Counted from the stretch's first letter, positions 21,214-34,720 are shown. The stretch: DNA of 64,000 nucleotides from Melitaea cinxia (GCF_905220565.1 NC_059396.1:5429206-5493205); one strand, 5' to 3'. Program-made: numbers and translations. The notes: generated from the letters alone by a model not told the origin.

Positions 21214-22998
21214 ATGTTACATCAGAACTTTTGACCAGGTAGACCGATTTCGACAAATTTTGTTTTAATCGAAAGGTGGTGTGTGCCAATTGGTCCCATT
21301 TAAATTTATTTGAGATCTAACAACTACTTTTCGAATTATATCTAATAATGCGTTTTTACTTGACGCTTTTTTAGTCGACCTACGTTGTATTATACCACAT
21401 AACTTTCTACTGGGTGTACCGATTTTGATAATTCTTTTTTTGTTGGAAAGGGGATATCCCTAGTTTGGTACCAGGATAAGGAAACCAGGATCTGATGATG
21501 GGATCCCAGATAAATCGAGGGAAACTCTTGAAAATCCGCAATAACTTTTTACTGGGTGTATCGATTTTGATAATTTTTACTTTAATCGAAAGCTGATGTT
21601 TATCATGTGGTCACATATAAATTTTATCGAGATCTGATAACTACTTTTTGATTAATCTTTGATAACGCGTATTTACTTGACATTATTTTCGTCACCTTAC
21701 GTTGTATTATACCTCATAACTTTTTACTGGGTGCACCGATTTTGACGTTTCTTATATAAATTAAAAGCTACTATTCGTCACGTGGTCCCATTCAAATTTA
21801 ATTGAGATTTGATTAGTAATTTGTGAGTTATATCTAATATTGCGTATTTACTTGACGGTTTTTTCGTCACCCTACGTTGTATTATACGTTATATCTTTTT
21901 ACTGGGTACACTGATTTTGATCTTTTTTGTATAAATTAAAAGCTAATACTTGTCATGTCGTCCGTTTTAAATATGATTGAGATATAATGAGCAATTTTTG
22001 AGTAATCTTTGATGACACGTATTTACATGACGATGTTATGACGGCTGTGGTCATGTTCAATACTTTGCCACAACGCCATCTATCAAAATTTAATGAAATT
22101 ACTTCGTTCACTATCGATCAAATTACAATATTCCACTAGAGTAGAGAATAGCAGTTTATTCGTTATAAATATATTTGAGCTTTTAATTTTTGAGTTATCG
22201 CTAATACTGGGTATTTACTTGGCTATTTTACGTCGACCAACGTTATATTAACCTCATTACTATTTTACTGGGTGGACCGATATCGATAATTCTTTTTTTA
22301 ATCGATAGGTGGTGCTTGTCATGTGGTCCCATTTAAATATAATTGAGATTTGACTCGAACTTTTTGAGCTATATCTGATATGGCGTATTTACTTGACTGT
22401 TTTTGGAGTTTTCTCCTTAAGAATCGATTTTCATTTAAGGCCCCGGAATGAAAAAATTGAACAGTAAAATCTACTGAACGAATGACCTTGTTAGAGATGG
22501 CGTTCAGACGTTTTCTAATAACGCAATTAGGTTCCGATAGATGGCGTTATTGCATTCATTTATTTACAATTTGATATAGTAATAATATATTTCTTAGACT
22601 AGTAAGCCTTTTTGTGCCTATTTAGACAGTTGATCTGAAGGGGTAAAGTCCAGTCGTGCATCGGAGCTGTGTGAAAACATGAACATTACATATTTTTAAT
22701 AAAAAAGACATAAACCGTGATTCAATATAAATCCGCTTCAACTAAAAAACCCGCCGTAATAAGCGATGTCAGCGCTTCGCGCGAATCGACGACGGGCCTT
22801 TTATGAAATTTCTGCCTACAATCATGTCGCTAACAAAATGTTAGAAATAACAGTAGAACATTATATAATTCTACAATTTTATAATGTCGCGTTATATGGA
22901 ATACGAACAAAATATTACTATTTTTTCGTCGATCTACGTTGTATTACTCTTCGATGTAATTGAAGTCGGTTTTTTTTTCGTTTGCGAGCAAACACAAT
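21141..22998 (+). repeat. Family D element with ~175-bp tandem monomers (copy D4)
   Basis: AACCGACTTCC..AAAGGAGGAGG start, long T run at 21184-21210, and GAAGTCGG..TTTGCGAGCAAACACAATT end. 'TTTTACTGGGTG.A.CGATTTTGA' recurs near 21410, 21546, 21722, 21896 and 22262; the steps from 21546 to 21896 are about 175 bp. Monomers share 'AATCGAAAG.TG', 'TCATGTGGTC.CAT', 'GAGATCTGATAACTACTTTTTGAG' and 'TTTTTCGTC.ACCTACGTTG'. The last monomers are broken by unrelated sequence at 22030-22190 and 22410-22900. Confidence 0.85.
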
Positions 22999-24293
22999 TA
23001 TGTATTCGGTTAAAAACAGTATAATATTTAGAAGTATTTTACCATGCACGCGCACCGAATTTTGGATCTAATAAGCGATGTTGCTTTTTCGGCGCTTAAA
23101 CTCATTAAATTTTTTAAGGCTTGTAGGTGTTGTCGCATAACATATATATATTATTAAACTTTCATCTTATAATTTTTGAAAGCGTAGTTCGATAGCGTGT
23201 TATTGTGTTATGAAGTACACAATAGATGTTTGCGTGTACAACGTATTTATTGAGCAATATTTTCGTGAGATTGGTGCGTTTGACTGAGCTCAACAGTAGC
23301 AGTTATCGAACGAGTCCATTGTTGAAGGTGACATCTAAAAGCATTGTGACAAAGTACAATCGCACCATTACCGCCGCCATTGTGACAATGTTAACATATC
23401 GTTATCTAGATCAAGCGCCATCTATTGTCCGACGAAGACTTTTGTGTAAGAATTTTTGTTCGTTTTCAAAAGTCTGGGCTAAGTAAAAGTTTGTTAACAA
23501 AACAAAAGTTTTGATGTTATTAAAAATATTTTTCTTTTTATTTACGGTTTATAGAATATTTTTTACTTTAAGTTTAATATGAATAAGTAATGTTTCATAT
23601 TAATTTAATGCTAAATGTTTTTATTAAACAGATCTTACTTTTAAATTTACGGCTGTAGCAATTGCAATTGGATATATTCAAATGGATATAATGTTTTAAA
23701 AGTACTAGAAACTGCACTACTGTAGAATTCGCGTAGCACATCTACGTAATGCTACGAGATTTATTACGTAGCACTTACACTGTCATATTTATTGCACAAT
23801 ACAATATAATTTTAATACCCTGAAGTATAAAATTTATATATAAAAATAAATTATTATAAAAAAAATAATATTAAATAAAAATAAAACGGCGTTTAAATAC
23901 CAATTCTAAAACTTATTCTAACACGGGTCGTTTAAAAAGCCAGGTTGTATGGAAGGATGACGCGACATAGCTTCGGTGAACGAGCGCTGACCACCACATT
24001 GTTCTATTCACAATGAGTGGTTAATGAGATCTGATCCATCCTAGCTGGACAAAAGGACCCCCTGACCCCCTTTATTTTATTAATTAATTCATTACAATAG
24101 AACCGAACCTGCGCTTTGGAACTATTTCATTGTTTGTAGTGACTTGGCAACATTAATATAGGTTTATTGATGCTAAACGATAATTGTGCAAGATATAGAG
24201 TACATGACATAATAGAGTTAATTGTCTTAGTGATTACATTGACATATTAATATCTATATGTAAAACATAATTTTAACGTAAGTTTTAATATAA
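22999..24293. other. Gene-free stretch
   Basis: No supported gene. 23220-23450 is richer in GC, has 'GCGCCATCT' and an 86-codon frame with no features of a protein. Confidence 0.45.
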
Positions 24294-24482
24294 ACTAGCA
24301 ACCCGCCCGGCATCGCACGGTTCCAAAAACTATTAGTGCTTCTCTTCTATATTATGTATGTATTTTACATATAAACCTTCCTCTGGAAACACTCTATTTA
24401 CTAAAGAAAATAGCACCAAAATCCGTTGTGTAGTTTTAAAGATAGAAGCATACAGACAGCGGGACATGTTTTATACTATGTA
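24294..24482 (+). repeat. Family F repeat
   Basis: ACTAGCAACCCGCCCGGCATCG start; CATATAAACCTTCCTC, CACTCTATTTACTAAAGAAA and AATCCGTTGTGTAGTTTTAAAG follow. The second half recurs at 39445-39575. Confidence 0.6.
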
Positions 24483-25827
24483 ATAATAAAAACTTACCTA
24501 CTGTACTGTGTAAAACTTAAGATATTTAAATATTGCAAATTGGTAAAGTCAAAGTTTATTTTTAGCTCTTTATTATTTAATTAGAATAACGCCTTGCAGC
24601 AACTTGTCATGATAATTGTTTAAAATTTTTTAAGACATGTTGGTGATTTATTGATTTCAGTAAAGAGGAAGAATAGGCAAACCATTTTTTCATCTGATCA
24701 TTCAGTTACTCTTTTTGTTTATAACAGATAAATTAGCAGAACAACGTTAATGCTGATAATGTTCGCGTCGCAATTTTGCTATTGTTATGAAGTACAATGA
24801 AGTGATTCTCCGCTAAAACAGAAGTAGCTGGAGTTAGCATATGAATAAAATGGACAAAGGACCCCTACGCGGCAAAATCTTATTATTCAGACAAAGATAG
24901 GGTTGAACTGAATGGAGCTTTTTATTGCTGATTCATAACTATGATCAACGTTCTTAAACTGAGACGTTTAAGGTTAAATTATTTGTCATTATTTATCATA
25001 AAATTCTGTAGACATAATTATAATGTCTTTATACAGCATACAGACAGCGGTATATAGAAATATAATTCAACGCGGATGACACATGTCTGATTTTGGTCAC
25101 TGACTGATGAAAAAATGTCTAATATCGATAGTAGAGTCATTAAAAAAGATTTTAATGATATAGACAAGTTTTGCTTTTTATATTTTGCACCAAACACGCA
25201 AATTTATCATTGACATTAAAAGCGTTTGCAACCTTATACTTTGGCCTAACATCAAATAACGGCATTATTTTAAAAACCATTTTGTATAGTTGGGATAAAA
25301 TATCTTATTTTGGACTTGATAAAAAAAAAGAGAAAAAAGATATTCCTGAGTATAAAACCATTTTAATTTTTCTGTGTATTCTTAAAGCATACTCCAAACT
25401 CGCATAGCCGATGAGTAACGAAATTCAATTTTCATATTGCAATGTAACAGTGAAAGATTGAATTTTGATACGTTCCGGTTGGGTCTGGAGATTTGCCCTC
25501 GGTTGCTATTCAGAGCCGGCCGAGCGTGCTGCCCACATTGGGGATCTAGAACATTTGGATGAATTTAGTTATAAATATATTGAATGATATTATTTTGAAA
25601 TCTGGTCAAAAGATTTTTTTAATTTAATTCCTAATACACTCGTTTCCGTCCTGCGGTTTAGCGAACTTTGTATTTCGTATTTAGCTTCAATCTTTATCCT
25701 AATTTTAAAGTGAATGGCAGAAATTTTATAAACCATACTACATTTTTTTACTAGTATTAAGTTGCTTACCCTAGGAATAAATGACCGTGTGTGTATGATT
25801 TAGATCCACGAAGAATTTAAAAAAAAT
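24483..25827. other. Gene-free AT-rich DNA
   Basis: Nothing supported; the 78-codon frame at 25171 lacks any protein feature. Confidence 0.45.
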
Positions 25828-26112
25828 ATCGTTTAGTTCGCAGAATCACAAAATAAATTATCTAAAATATAAGTAGTCTAAGTTACCTACTTGTTATTAC
25901 ATCAGCTATCTGTCAGTGAAACTCTCGTCAAAAACGGTCCGCCGTTTCAGAGATTAGCCGGAACAAACAGACAAACAGACAGACAGACAGACAAAAATTG
26001 TAAAAAATGTTATTTTAGTATATGTACCGGGGATACAGCCATATGCATTTAGTAAAAAGCGGTTATTTTAATATTACAAACAGACACTCCAATTTTATTT
26101 ATATGTATAGAT
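25828..26112 (+). repeat. Family A repeat (copy A2, uninterrupted middle)
   Basis: GAGATTAGCCGGAACAAACAG, four GACA units, AAAAATTGTAAAAAATGTTA directly joined to TTTTAGTATATGTACCG, and the end CAGACACTCCAATTTTATTT. This copy shows the sequence before LINE insertion in A1 and A4/A5. Confidence 0.8.
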
Positions 26113-26825
26113 TATTATTTTGGACGAAATCTCCAAAGTAAGTAAGTAGTAGTACACTTGCGAATGGACAAGTAAATGTAAATATTTAGAAAAATAAAAA
26201 AAATATTTATTTTGTTAAATAAATCAAAGAAATAAAAAGGTGTAAATTAATTAATTTAACTTTATGAAAAGAATCAGAACCGCCAATAGATAAAAAAGCT
26301 CTGTTGCCCAAACGAAAAGCTCTCATATTCTCTAATAATGCCCGTAGATCAAAGAACACTGAACTGGTATAAAATAGGTTAAGGTTTGCAGCTCAATCCG
26401 CTACGCTACTTAATTGCTGGTTTGCGAATAGCATCTCTTCTAAAGGTAACGATCAAGTATTAATAATAACAACTAGGATTAAGGACTGTTTATTCTTTCC
26501 GATGAAGAGTAGACCAGCTAAAAGGTTAAAGATAAATGCACAGGATAGTGATAAAATATCGATTCCCTGGTAATAAAGCTTTTTATTGTTATACCAGGAT
26601 GACTGCGTTATAAGGTACGTCATATAATTACAGACGTAAAATATTGTATGTGCTACATCAACAGAGTAAGGTCACTATGTAGTTAACACTTCTATACCGT
26701 ACGTGCTCCTTTGACGTTTTACCAGCGTCAATATTAAGTGCATACAGCATTCACACTGCATAAATCAACGCCCCTATATAATAAAACGTATCAGACAATT
26801 TTAAACCAGTACCGTGTAGTATTTA

Positions 26826-26890
26826 CGCTTCAGCCTGTAATATCCCACTACTGGGTTTATTTCCCCATGTAGGAGAAGGAGTAGTGTAGT
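26826..26890 (-). repeat. Family C SINE tail fragment
   Basis: GCTTCAGCCTGTAATATCCC, ACTACTGGGTTTATTTCCCC, ATGTAGGAGAAGGA. Confidence 0.65.
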
Positions 26891-29387
26891 ATTTATTATA
26901 CTTCTATCTAGTGTTCTAGGGTTCTGTATTTCTATAAATTCATTCCATATGGCTCATACATTTATTTACCCACATTGTGGGTCAAATAATATTTGGTTAA
27001 TATTTGTGGGTTGTAATACGGAATGAACCACACCACCAGTTTAAAAATAAATTTATTTTTAAACAAAACTGTTGATATGAAAAAAAATCGTAAAAATGAA
27101 TAAAGACGTTTTACTACTCGATTGTTAAAAATATGAAAACGTATTAAACAACTTTTATCATGAACAGTTACACGATTGACACGAATCAGTGCGTTGGCGT
27201 CACAAAGTCAACTCGGCGAGTCGCTCAGCGCTCAACGCTCAACTCAACGCAAGGCCACCTCAGCATGTCAAGTTCGCTGGTGCCACCGCGTACATATTTC
27301 GCTAAAGCGGCGCTACAGTAACAATAATGGCTCAGTCCCTATTGTTTGGGCCCGTGGCACATTACGCTTTTGTCTCTGCCCTCTCCCGTTCCTCACAATG
27401 CGGCCAGGAAACAAGTGAGCCTTTATTTCGCCTCTTTTTGTCTCGGAGTATCGCTGCTTATTGTCTTCATTCGATTGTTCGGAGCTCTTCAGAGGGCACA
27501 TTGTTGCGGACTCTGTTGTTAGTGCTGAGCTTGCGGATGTGCAATGTTCTAAGTGTCGTTTGAATTTTAATACGACGATAGATATTATGATATTATTTCA
27601 ACATTATTATATGAACAAAATTTTATTTTTATCATTGAATGGATACAATACATACTTATTGAAGAAACTGATGATGATAATATATAATATATATTTATAA
27701 ATTTATGATGATAATATAAATACGTATTTATATAAAAAAAAGAATGACACGATGTACACACTGACTTGTAAGTTTTCCTTTTTTTCATATTTGAAAGCCT
27801 TCTTTCAAGATCTCGCTTAAATAAATTTATATGTATGCGATATAAGCATATGCGTATAAATGTAGACAGATGTTATCAGGGGTAGGTATATATTTGTCTA
27901 AAACTATAAATAAGTACCTACTTCTTAAAACTGCGCGCGGCTTTCATCTTTATCTGCGAATGATACAAGCTACACAGCATCTCTTCTAGTTAGCATTGTT
28001 CGCACGGCCCCATTGTATGGGTGGCTTTGTTCAGGCACGCCCCGTTTTTTCCTTTTCGCTTTCGAAGCGATGCGATGTTGCTGAAAAACAGTCACTACAA
28101 GGGTTGCTCGTAATTACGTACTTATATGAAATTTGTACCGACTAGTCACAAAGCCACTGCAGCATTGCAGCAGTCAAGATTTATTTGTATTGAACGAGAA
28201 ACAGATACAGCGACTCCTAATTTTAAAAATTACTTAGAGAGATGTAAAAATAAAGAGTTCGTTTTTAGAATGATTGAAGGACGAGAACGGATTGAAACTA
28301 AAAATGTATGGAGTATAAGAAATTTAAAAATGTATAACATTAAATATGGAAGCCGCTGCGTTATGGAAACGTATTATTGAAGAACCAAACGATGTGACTT
28401 TATGAAAAATGTAATATCATACGAGTATAAGTAAGTAGTAGTCAACACATGATCGCCAAATAATAATAATAAATTAAATATAACGTTACGTGCCTTTTGT
28501 AAACAAAATATTTCCTGGGAGGACTCTACAAAACGTGCCATTGCGTGTTACTCTTCTCAAATCTCCATTCACGTTTTCCCGCGTTTTCCATACACAATAT
28601 TGCGACTTTGTGAGGCTGTACGCTTCTCAAGTCTCCAAATAGTCCATTGACGAGCGCCGAGCAAATTCGCTATAGCGAATTAACACTATTCATGAGAAGT
28701 TTTGAAAGAGGACTACTCTCATACAATTTGGTGGCATTCATAAAGATTCACTTCTTAGCTAGCTCGATGAATAGCTTTGTGGAAAATGTTCTATATTTTA
28801 GTTGGAGCGCACTTGAAGATCCAATTTCAAAGTTCATTCAAATTAATTCCTTTTTCATTGCGTACAATTCGCTTTATTTTTGAGCTTATTATGAGTACGA
28901 AAATCCCTTTATAAATTTTTGTGTTATATCGTTTATTTTTGTGTAATTTTTGGTAATAAGAGAAGCTTTGTATTATTTAGGATGGCAGTTCTGTGTTTTC
29001 GCTGCACAATCACAGGAGCTATTAAATAGCCCTCGACTAGATGAGGCAAAGAGCCGCGACAGTACCGCGTTCGTATTGTGAGGCTCTCGTTCTAGTAACA
29101 TTTAGTTGTTCTAGGCGCAGCCGGAGCCCGAGCGACGTAGAACAAAAGATGGCCCAATTGTGTTACCAACCAGCTACTTTTTTCTACCACCAAATAGGAA
29201 AATGGGTACAATGGAAATTTCAACTTAAAACTAAAAGATTTAGCTTTGGATCTTTTTCATTCATTCGATAGAGTATCAGTCTTTTCATTAAAGTTCTTTG
29301 TGCCTGATTTGATATTAATTACATTTTAGTTAGTCTCGAAACCCTATTATTTTATTTGTATATTTTCAACAAACTTGTAGCATCGAT
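26891..29387. other. Long gene-free stretch
   Basis: No gene supported. 27170-27560 and 28970-29170 have higher GC and may be regulatory. Frames at 27176, 27327 and 28126 overlap on both strands without protein character. Confidence 0.4.
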
Positions 29388-29690
29388 GACCGCTCTGGTG
29401 TAATGGTGTGTGTACCGTGTCTATCCGTGATATTCATGTTTATACAAATATTTAGTTCCAGTCTGGTGGTCCTTGTAGGAGAAAACGTTGTCGAAGAGCA
29501 CGTTAAGCTGTCGATCCCGGTTGTTATCATGTACACCTGATTGCGATCGTTACTCATAGTATGGAATATATCCATCAACCCGTATTGGAGTAGCGTGGTA
29601 GATTAAGCTTTGATCCTTCTCCTACATGGGGAAAGAGGGTTATGCCCAGCAGTGGGATTTTACAGGCAGAAGCGTATTCTACCATTATAA
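29388..29690 (+). mobile_element. Family C SINE, diverged head
   Basis: ACCGCTCTGGTGTAATGGTG at the head has an A-box look; GTTGTTATCATGTACACCTG, TGCGATCGTTACTCATAGTA and the tail CCTTCTCCTACATGGGGAAA follow. The same blocks appear in complement at 11757-12088. Confidence 0.65.
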
Positions 29691-31488
29691 AGCTGAGCAT
29701 TCAAATTTTATATTAGGTACAGGTGCCTTATATAAACTTACCATTATTTATGTTGCATTCTAAGAAGTATTATTAAATCTAAAAATTATCCGAATGTTTT
29801 TTTTATATATTTTTTTTCGAATTGTACATTCTACTAGGATGAACAACCAAAAAATCTGTCCAAAGGATAATTCAAATCTACTCAATAAAAAGTTGTCAAT
29901 AACACCAGTAGTGTAATAAAATAATAATAGTGTCAAATATTTATACGCCTTTCCTTTGATGTTACAAAGTATAAAGTTGATTTTCATAAATATCTTTATA
30001 AGTTATAAAGAGTAAAAAAAGGTATTGAAGTTCAAAGTATGCTACTACAAAAGTCATATAAAACATATTCGTGGAATCGTTTTAATTTTTGAAAACTAAT
30101 CATAGCTAAAATGAACACTGCTAATCATTAATTATTCGGTATTGTTTAAATCTGTAGGTATCACAAATCAAAGGCCTCAAAGCTGAATACTTTGCCAAAT
30201 AGAAATTAAAATTCGAAGAAACCGACGATGAACTAGCGATTTGAATGCGATAACATTAATGTCTATATCGTCATTTATGACAATCAGCGTGATCTTAAAG
30301 ATCTTAAGTTGTAATCAAATATGCGAGTATATAAGCTACATTTTACTTAATACTTTACATGAGTAGAAACAGTAAAAATAATTTAGAATTCTAATCTCCA
30401 GTTATTCTGTTGATTATGATCACATTAGTATAAGTCCAAGAACTATACGATTTATTCATGTCCCGTATTTGTTAATTATAATTGTCAAAACTCATTATCT
30501 GCATAAATAAATGGTTAAAAGCTTTTCTTCAATTCTGCCGATATTTAAATTGAAACAAAAATTACTATTAATAAATGAAATGAATGCACAATACATACGC
30601 ATGACGCAATATTTAATTATCTGCGTTAATTTATAAAAAAGGTACACGAACGTATGTATGTATGTATGTAAAGCTTTGTTCGGTGAATACAAAATTGTGT
30701 ATGGAAATGTGAATTCATAAATAGAGCCTGCGAAAATGACTCGAAAGGAGGGTGATTTTCTAAAGGCTTCAGCTATTTTCAATGGGCTACTGTTAAAATC
30801 TCTCAATGAGACGTTTTCTGTTTTCCTTTTCAAAGGCAGTATGTTCAGAAATTGGTAAGTATTGAAAAGTACGGAGAAACTTCAAGCGTCTTCATTTAAA
30901 ACAATCTTAATGTTTTATAACTCAAAAAGTATAGCGTTTATTGAAAATGTAAGCACTTACTTAGTCAGAGTTTATCTAAACAAATAATTTTAATAAGAAA
31001 AATGAAAGTAACTGACAACTTGTTTGCTAAGAAAAACAATAAATACTTTTTTATTGTTTTTAGCGTAGCCTTAAAAATTCTGTTAAACTTTTAAGTTTTT
31101 GTTGTTGGTAATCGGCGAGGAATATTTTTGTTTACGATGTTAAATTGATTTCTTTTTTTTATGAAAACCAGATTTAATTTTTATATAAATCATTGTATAG
31201 AATTTTAATAAGGTTTTGTCGGATTCCCAAACTTTTTTCTTTTATCTGTGTCAAATATTCTTTGTGAGTGAATTCTAATTTCTGGTTGACTTACTACGTC
31301 GATAATTTTTTTTAGATAAAACATGTTACATTCTTTACGAAAAATACTTTATAAATCGTGCATTATATTAGCACAAACTTTTATAAAAAACTAACGGACA
31401 TTGCGTGATTCGATAAGTAACTTTAGTGTATAATATGACATTCATATGACATCTTTTTGAAAAGATAACGTAGTAGTATTCGTGAAAA
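29691..31488. other. Gene-free AT-rich DNA upstream of the small membrane-protein frame
   Basis: Nothing supported. A short GTAT run is at about 30652-30670. Confidence 0.4.
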
Positions 31489-31662
31489 ATGCCTTTTCGT
31501 TTGAAAAAAGCTCCTTGCGATAGTGCTTACGAAGTGCCACAGGTTTACGAGTTCAAAGGATTGGATATGAAATGTTTTATCAAGGCAGCGGCGTTCATAG
31601 CGGTACTTACTGTTCAGTTGTGCCTGTTTTTCTTCTTTATATGGAAGAGAGAAAATACTTAA
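31489..31662 (+). CDS. Candidate 57-aa single-pass membrane protein
   Basis: ATG at 31489 (context GAAAAATGCC) to TAA at 31660-31662. The protein starts MPFRLKKAPCDSAYEVPQVY, then EFKGLDMKCFIK, one hydrophobic helix at about residues 33-51 (AAAFIAVLTVQLCLFFFFI), and ends WKRENT. Basic residues flank the helix on both sides; there is no cleavable signal peptide. Third codon positions are far more GC-rich than the surroundings, and AATAAATAAATAAA follows at about 31722, a good poly(A) signal. The gene could also be the last exon of a longer one, although no clear acceptor lies just upstream. I do not recognise a family. Membrane micropeptides of this form (regulators of pumps, small respiratory subunits) exist in insects, but that is only analogy. 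Chance is the main alternative. Confidence 0.5.
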   Translation: MPFRLKKAPCDSAYEVPQVYEFKGLDMKCFIKAAAFIAVLTVQLCLFFFFIWKRENT

Positions 31663-31717
31663 ATTCTTTTTATGTTTTTTACTTATTTCATAGTTAATGT
31701 CGGATGAAATTAACTTA

Positions 31718-31733
31718 ATTATAAATAAATAAA
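31718..31733 (+). terminator. Poly(A) signal cluster after the 57-aa frame
   Basis: Overlapping AATAAA hexamers about 60 bases past the stop codon. Confidence 0.4.
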
Positions 31734-31889
31734 TAAAAATATAATTAATAATAGTTTGTGTTCCTATAACTTTATATTTGATTTGCTTTTAAAAACTCAA
31801 ACTTATACATAGCTCTGATTTATATGAAGTTTATATGTAATTACCCAATAACTACGTACTTTTGAAAAATAGATACAATTACAAATATT

Positions 31890-31975
31890 AGCAGCGTGGT
31901 GGATTAAGCTCTGATCCTTCTCCTACACGGGGAAAGAGGCCTATGTTCAGCAGTGGGATACTTAAGGCAAAGGGC
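31890..31975 (+). repeat. Family C SINE tail fragment
   Basis: GCAGCGTGGTGGATTAAGCT, CTCCTACACGGGGAAAGAGG, CAGCAGTGGGATA. Confidence 0.7.
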
Positions 31976-32019
31976 GTTTTAAAAACTTCTTCTTCTGCTT
32001 GGTATTATTAATCCCGGAT

Positions 32020-32475
32020 TTATTGTCAAGTTCTGCCTTCCGACTCACGCTTTTCTACTATTTGCGCGATCTTTTGCATCATACTGGGACCATTGGCTCT
32101 CATGCCCTGCTTCACGACATCTAGCCATCGCTTTCTTGGACGTCCAGGAGGTCTAGTTTCAGGAACAGACGTGTCAAGGCACCTTCGTCCTACGTAAACT
32201 TGAGACCTGCGTATGATATGGCCATACTACTCCAGGCGCCGCTCTTGGAGCTTATCAGCTATGTCACGATCCCCGAGACTGCCTCGAATAAAGAAGTTGC
32301 GAATGCGGTCAACTCGCGTTACGCTACACATCCATCGCAGCATCTTCATTTCCTTGACATGAAACTCTTGAGTGTGCCGAGATAGTGCCGGTCAGCACAC
32401 GCTTCCATATAAAAGGACTGGTCGAATAAAGCTCTTTTATATCTGTCCTTGAGCTTGATCGGTAGACTACGTTTT
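32020..32475 (-). pseudogene. RTE-type reverse transcriptase, C-terminal remnant
   Basis: Minus-strand frames give RPVLLYGSV near 32430, then VKEMKMLRWMCSVTRVDRIR, FFIRGSLGDRDIADKLQERR, a TAG where W is expected, YGHIIRR and PETRPPGRPRKRWLDVV. This series is the conserved segment between the reverse transcriptase and the C-terminus in RTE-related LINEs of insects. The upstream part has frameshifts. No 5' part, endonuclease or YADD box is present. It is a dead fragment. Confidence 0.85.
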
Positions 32476-34318
32476 ACAACTATTGTAATATAAAATGTTT
32501 CATTTAGGTACTTTTATTCTACAGCTACTTTTAAATATTTATGTACATTATTATGGAGAGGCTGACGAAAATTTTAATTCAACGTGGTAAAATTTACGTT
32601 TCTGAAGACTCGATTAATTTTTTTTCTTATCTATATATATAATGATAAATTAAAAATATACTAAAATTTTTATTTTTTAACAGAGAAAACATCATTTTCA
32701 CTCTATAGTAATAAATAGTTAGAAAATTTAAGAATTTATATATTTTATATTTTTATAAACATGTAATTGGTTTCAGTTATTACTTTTGTAATTATGTAGA
32801 TATTAATAAAGAATTCAGAAAGTATAACTGAGATGTGTTTTTTTAACGCGTTTAAAAAAATTAGTACATTGAAAATATTTTTTATTACACAATTAGAGTC
32901 TATATTATAATTATTGACATTTTCTACTGAAATACTTTTAATATATTCGTTTTATCAAAAAAACATATTTTATTTATAAATAGATACAAAAACGTGCAAG
33001 TTTGACAATGGCAACACTGTACGTTGAATATCGTCATTTCTTTGATTCCCGTCTATTGTAAATCTGATAAAAGCGACACTTTTCGCGCCCATCTGAGTGA
33101 ATACACCTATTATGCGAACACAAAAGTAGACATAACAAACGAAAATACCATTCTATCTATAATTACATATAGATATACACATTTAATGCTGTACTAGAAT
33201 AACAGAATCCTTTTAAATGTTTTTCTTTGTAGTATTTTCAGAACCGTATAGGTACCTACCTATATGCATCATTCTTTGGCGTCAATAACTTTACATAATA
33301 CTCGTATATAACAATAAATTTACATATTACTTAAATGTTGTGTTTTATATACTTAAAACAAGCAATTGTCCGTGGCTTCGCTCGCATAGAAACTGATACT
33401 ATTTAAATAGAGAGGCTAAAGTAGTGGATAATCATATTATTACAACAATTCGTGGTCTCCTTGTAACACATTTAAAGTTCGCCTTTTGCGCTACCAGACT
33501 GCTCGCAAAACTGGCTCTCGATAACTCACGTACCACGAGGAACAGTCGTGCGAGAAACACTTCTATCCTTAGATTTCGCGAGCCATTTTTAGGTAGTTTC
33601 AGTAATACGAACTAATCTCCTATTTTACCGTACAGAATTTCGATAAACGCTGTGATACATATTTATGTTTAATCCAATCAAAACCCTAAAACTAAAATTT
33701 CATGGTTCTGAAATTTCCGATATGTCAGGAAAACGCAGATATATCGAAGTGTAAAAATTAAATCAAGACTAAAAAAATTACATTTGATGATTTATTTATT
33801 TTTAACCAATACTTAACCGGGCTTAAAAGTAAAGGTAAAATAATTTTTATGCGAAAATAAGACGTACTACACGACGTATACAAAACGATAACGACTTTGA
33901 TGTGAGTGATTTTCTCTCAATTTCAAAAATGGCGATCAAACGTCTAAGGAAAAAGCATAAACCTTCTAAAACCAGAAATGAATTTCTATACAAATTTCGT
34001 TCCCGATTTCACTCACTAAAACACTCGTCCAGACCAATTTGTATCACGATTTACTAACTATTAACTATCTCTATTATATTTCTTTGTAGTTGTTAACTTA
34101 TTACCTAAACAAGTAGGTACCTATTACGAACTTATTTGGTAAGTTATATAAAACTTCACCTCTGGTTTTTAAATTCTAAGAAACAAGAAAAACATAAAAT
34201 TTGTAACTGTTAATGTTTATTTAACGTAGAACACAATACAGAATAGCTAAAATAACATAATATTATATAATAATATTAAGTAATTGCCAAAATTCATCTT
34301 CAAGTTAATAACATCTAC
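32476..34318. other. Gene-free AT-rich DNA
   Basis: No gene. 33365-33390 has a family F-like 'GTGGCTTCGCTCGCAT'. 33424-33615 is a single-copy GC-richer patch. Confidence 0.4.
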
Positions 34319-34331
34319 GTGGGTTAAACTA

Positions 34332-34650
34332 ACAGTTAGAATTATCCTCCGACAAAGCGGGGAAAGTCTTGCTGGTGCGCTCGAAGCCATTAAACGACAG
34401 GAGCATCGAAAATCTCTCGCGATGTGGTACACCCGTCTCCACGAGGAGCGCTATGCGCACAAATGCGTTGTACGAGCAATCCTGCCAGTCTTTGAAGCCC
34501 GGATGATACGAAAGCGTGGGAAGTCCTCCGGCCCGTTGGATCGACGATCTACGTAAGATTACCGGTGTAGGCTGGATGAGGATTGCGGAAAACCGGGATG
34601 TCTGGTGCGAACTTGGGGCTATGTCCAGCAGTGGACTGCCATAGGCTGAA
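34332..34650 (+). pseudogene. RTE reverse transcriptase C-terminus, frameshifted
   Basis: One frame reads EAIKRQEHRKSLAMWYTRLH, then ERYAHKCVVRAILPVFEARM. After a frameshift near 34540 it continues RWIDDLRKITGVGWMRIAEN, RDVWCELG. The 'RW.DDL.K..G..WM..A..R..W..LG' ending is the usual C-terminus of these LINE proteins. The 5' part is missing by truncation. Confidence 0.85.
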
Positions 34651-34652
34651 GT

Positions 34653-34659
34653 GTGTTTG

Positions 34660-34720
<61 letters not shown>

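Noticed and set aside
28126..28380. 84-codon frame rich in charged residues
   Set aside because: Wobble positions follow the AT-rich background and nothing protein-like is conserved by eye.
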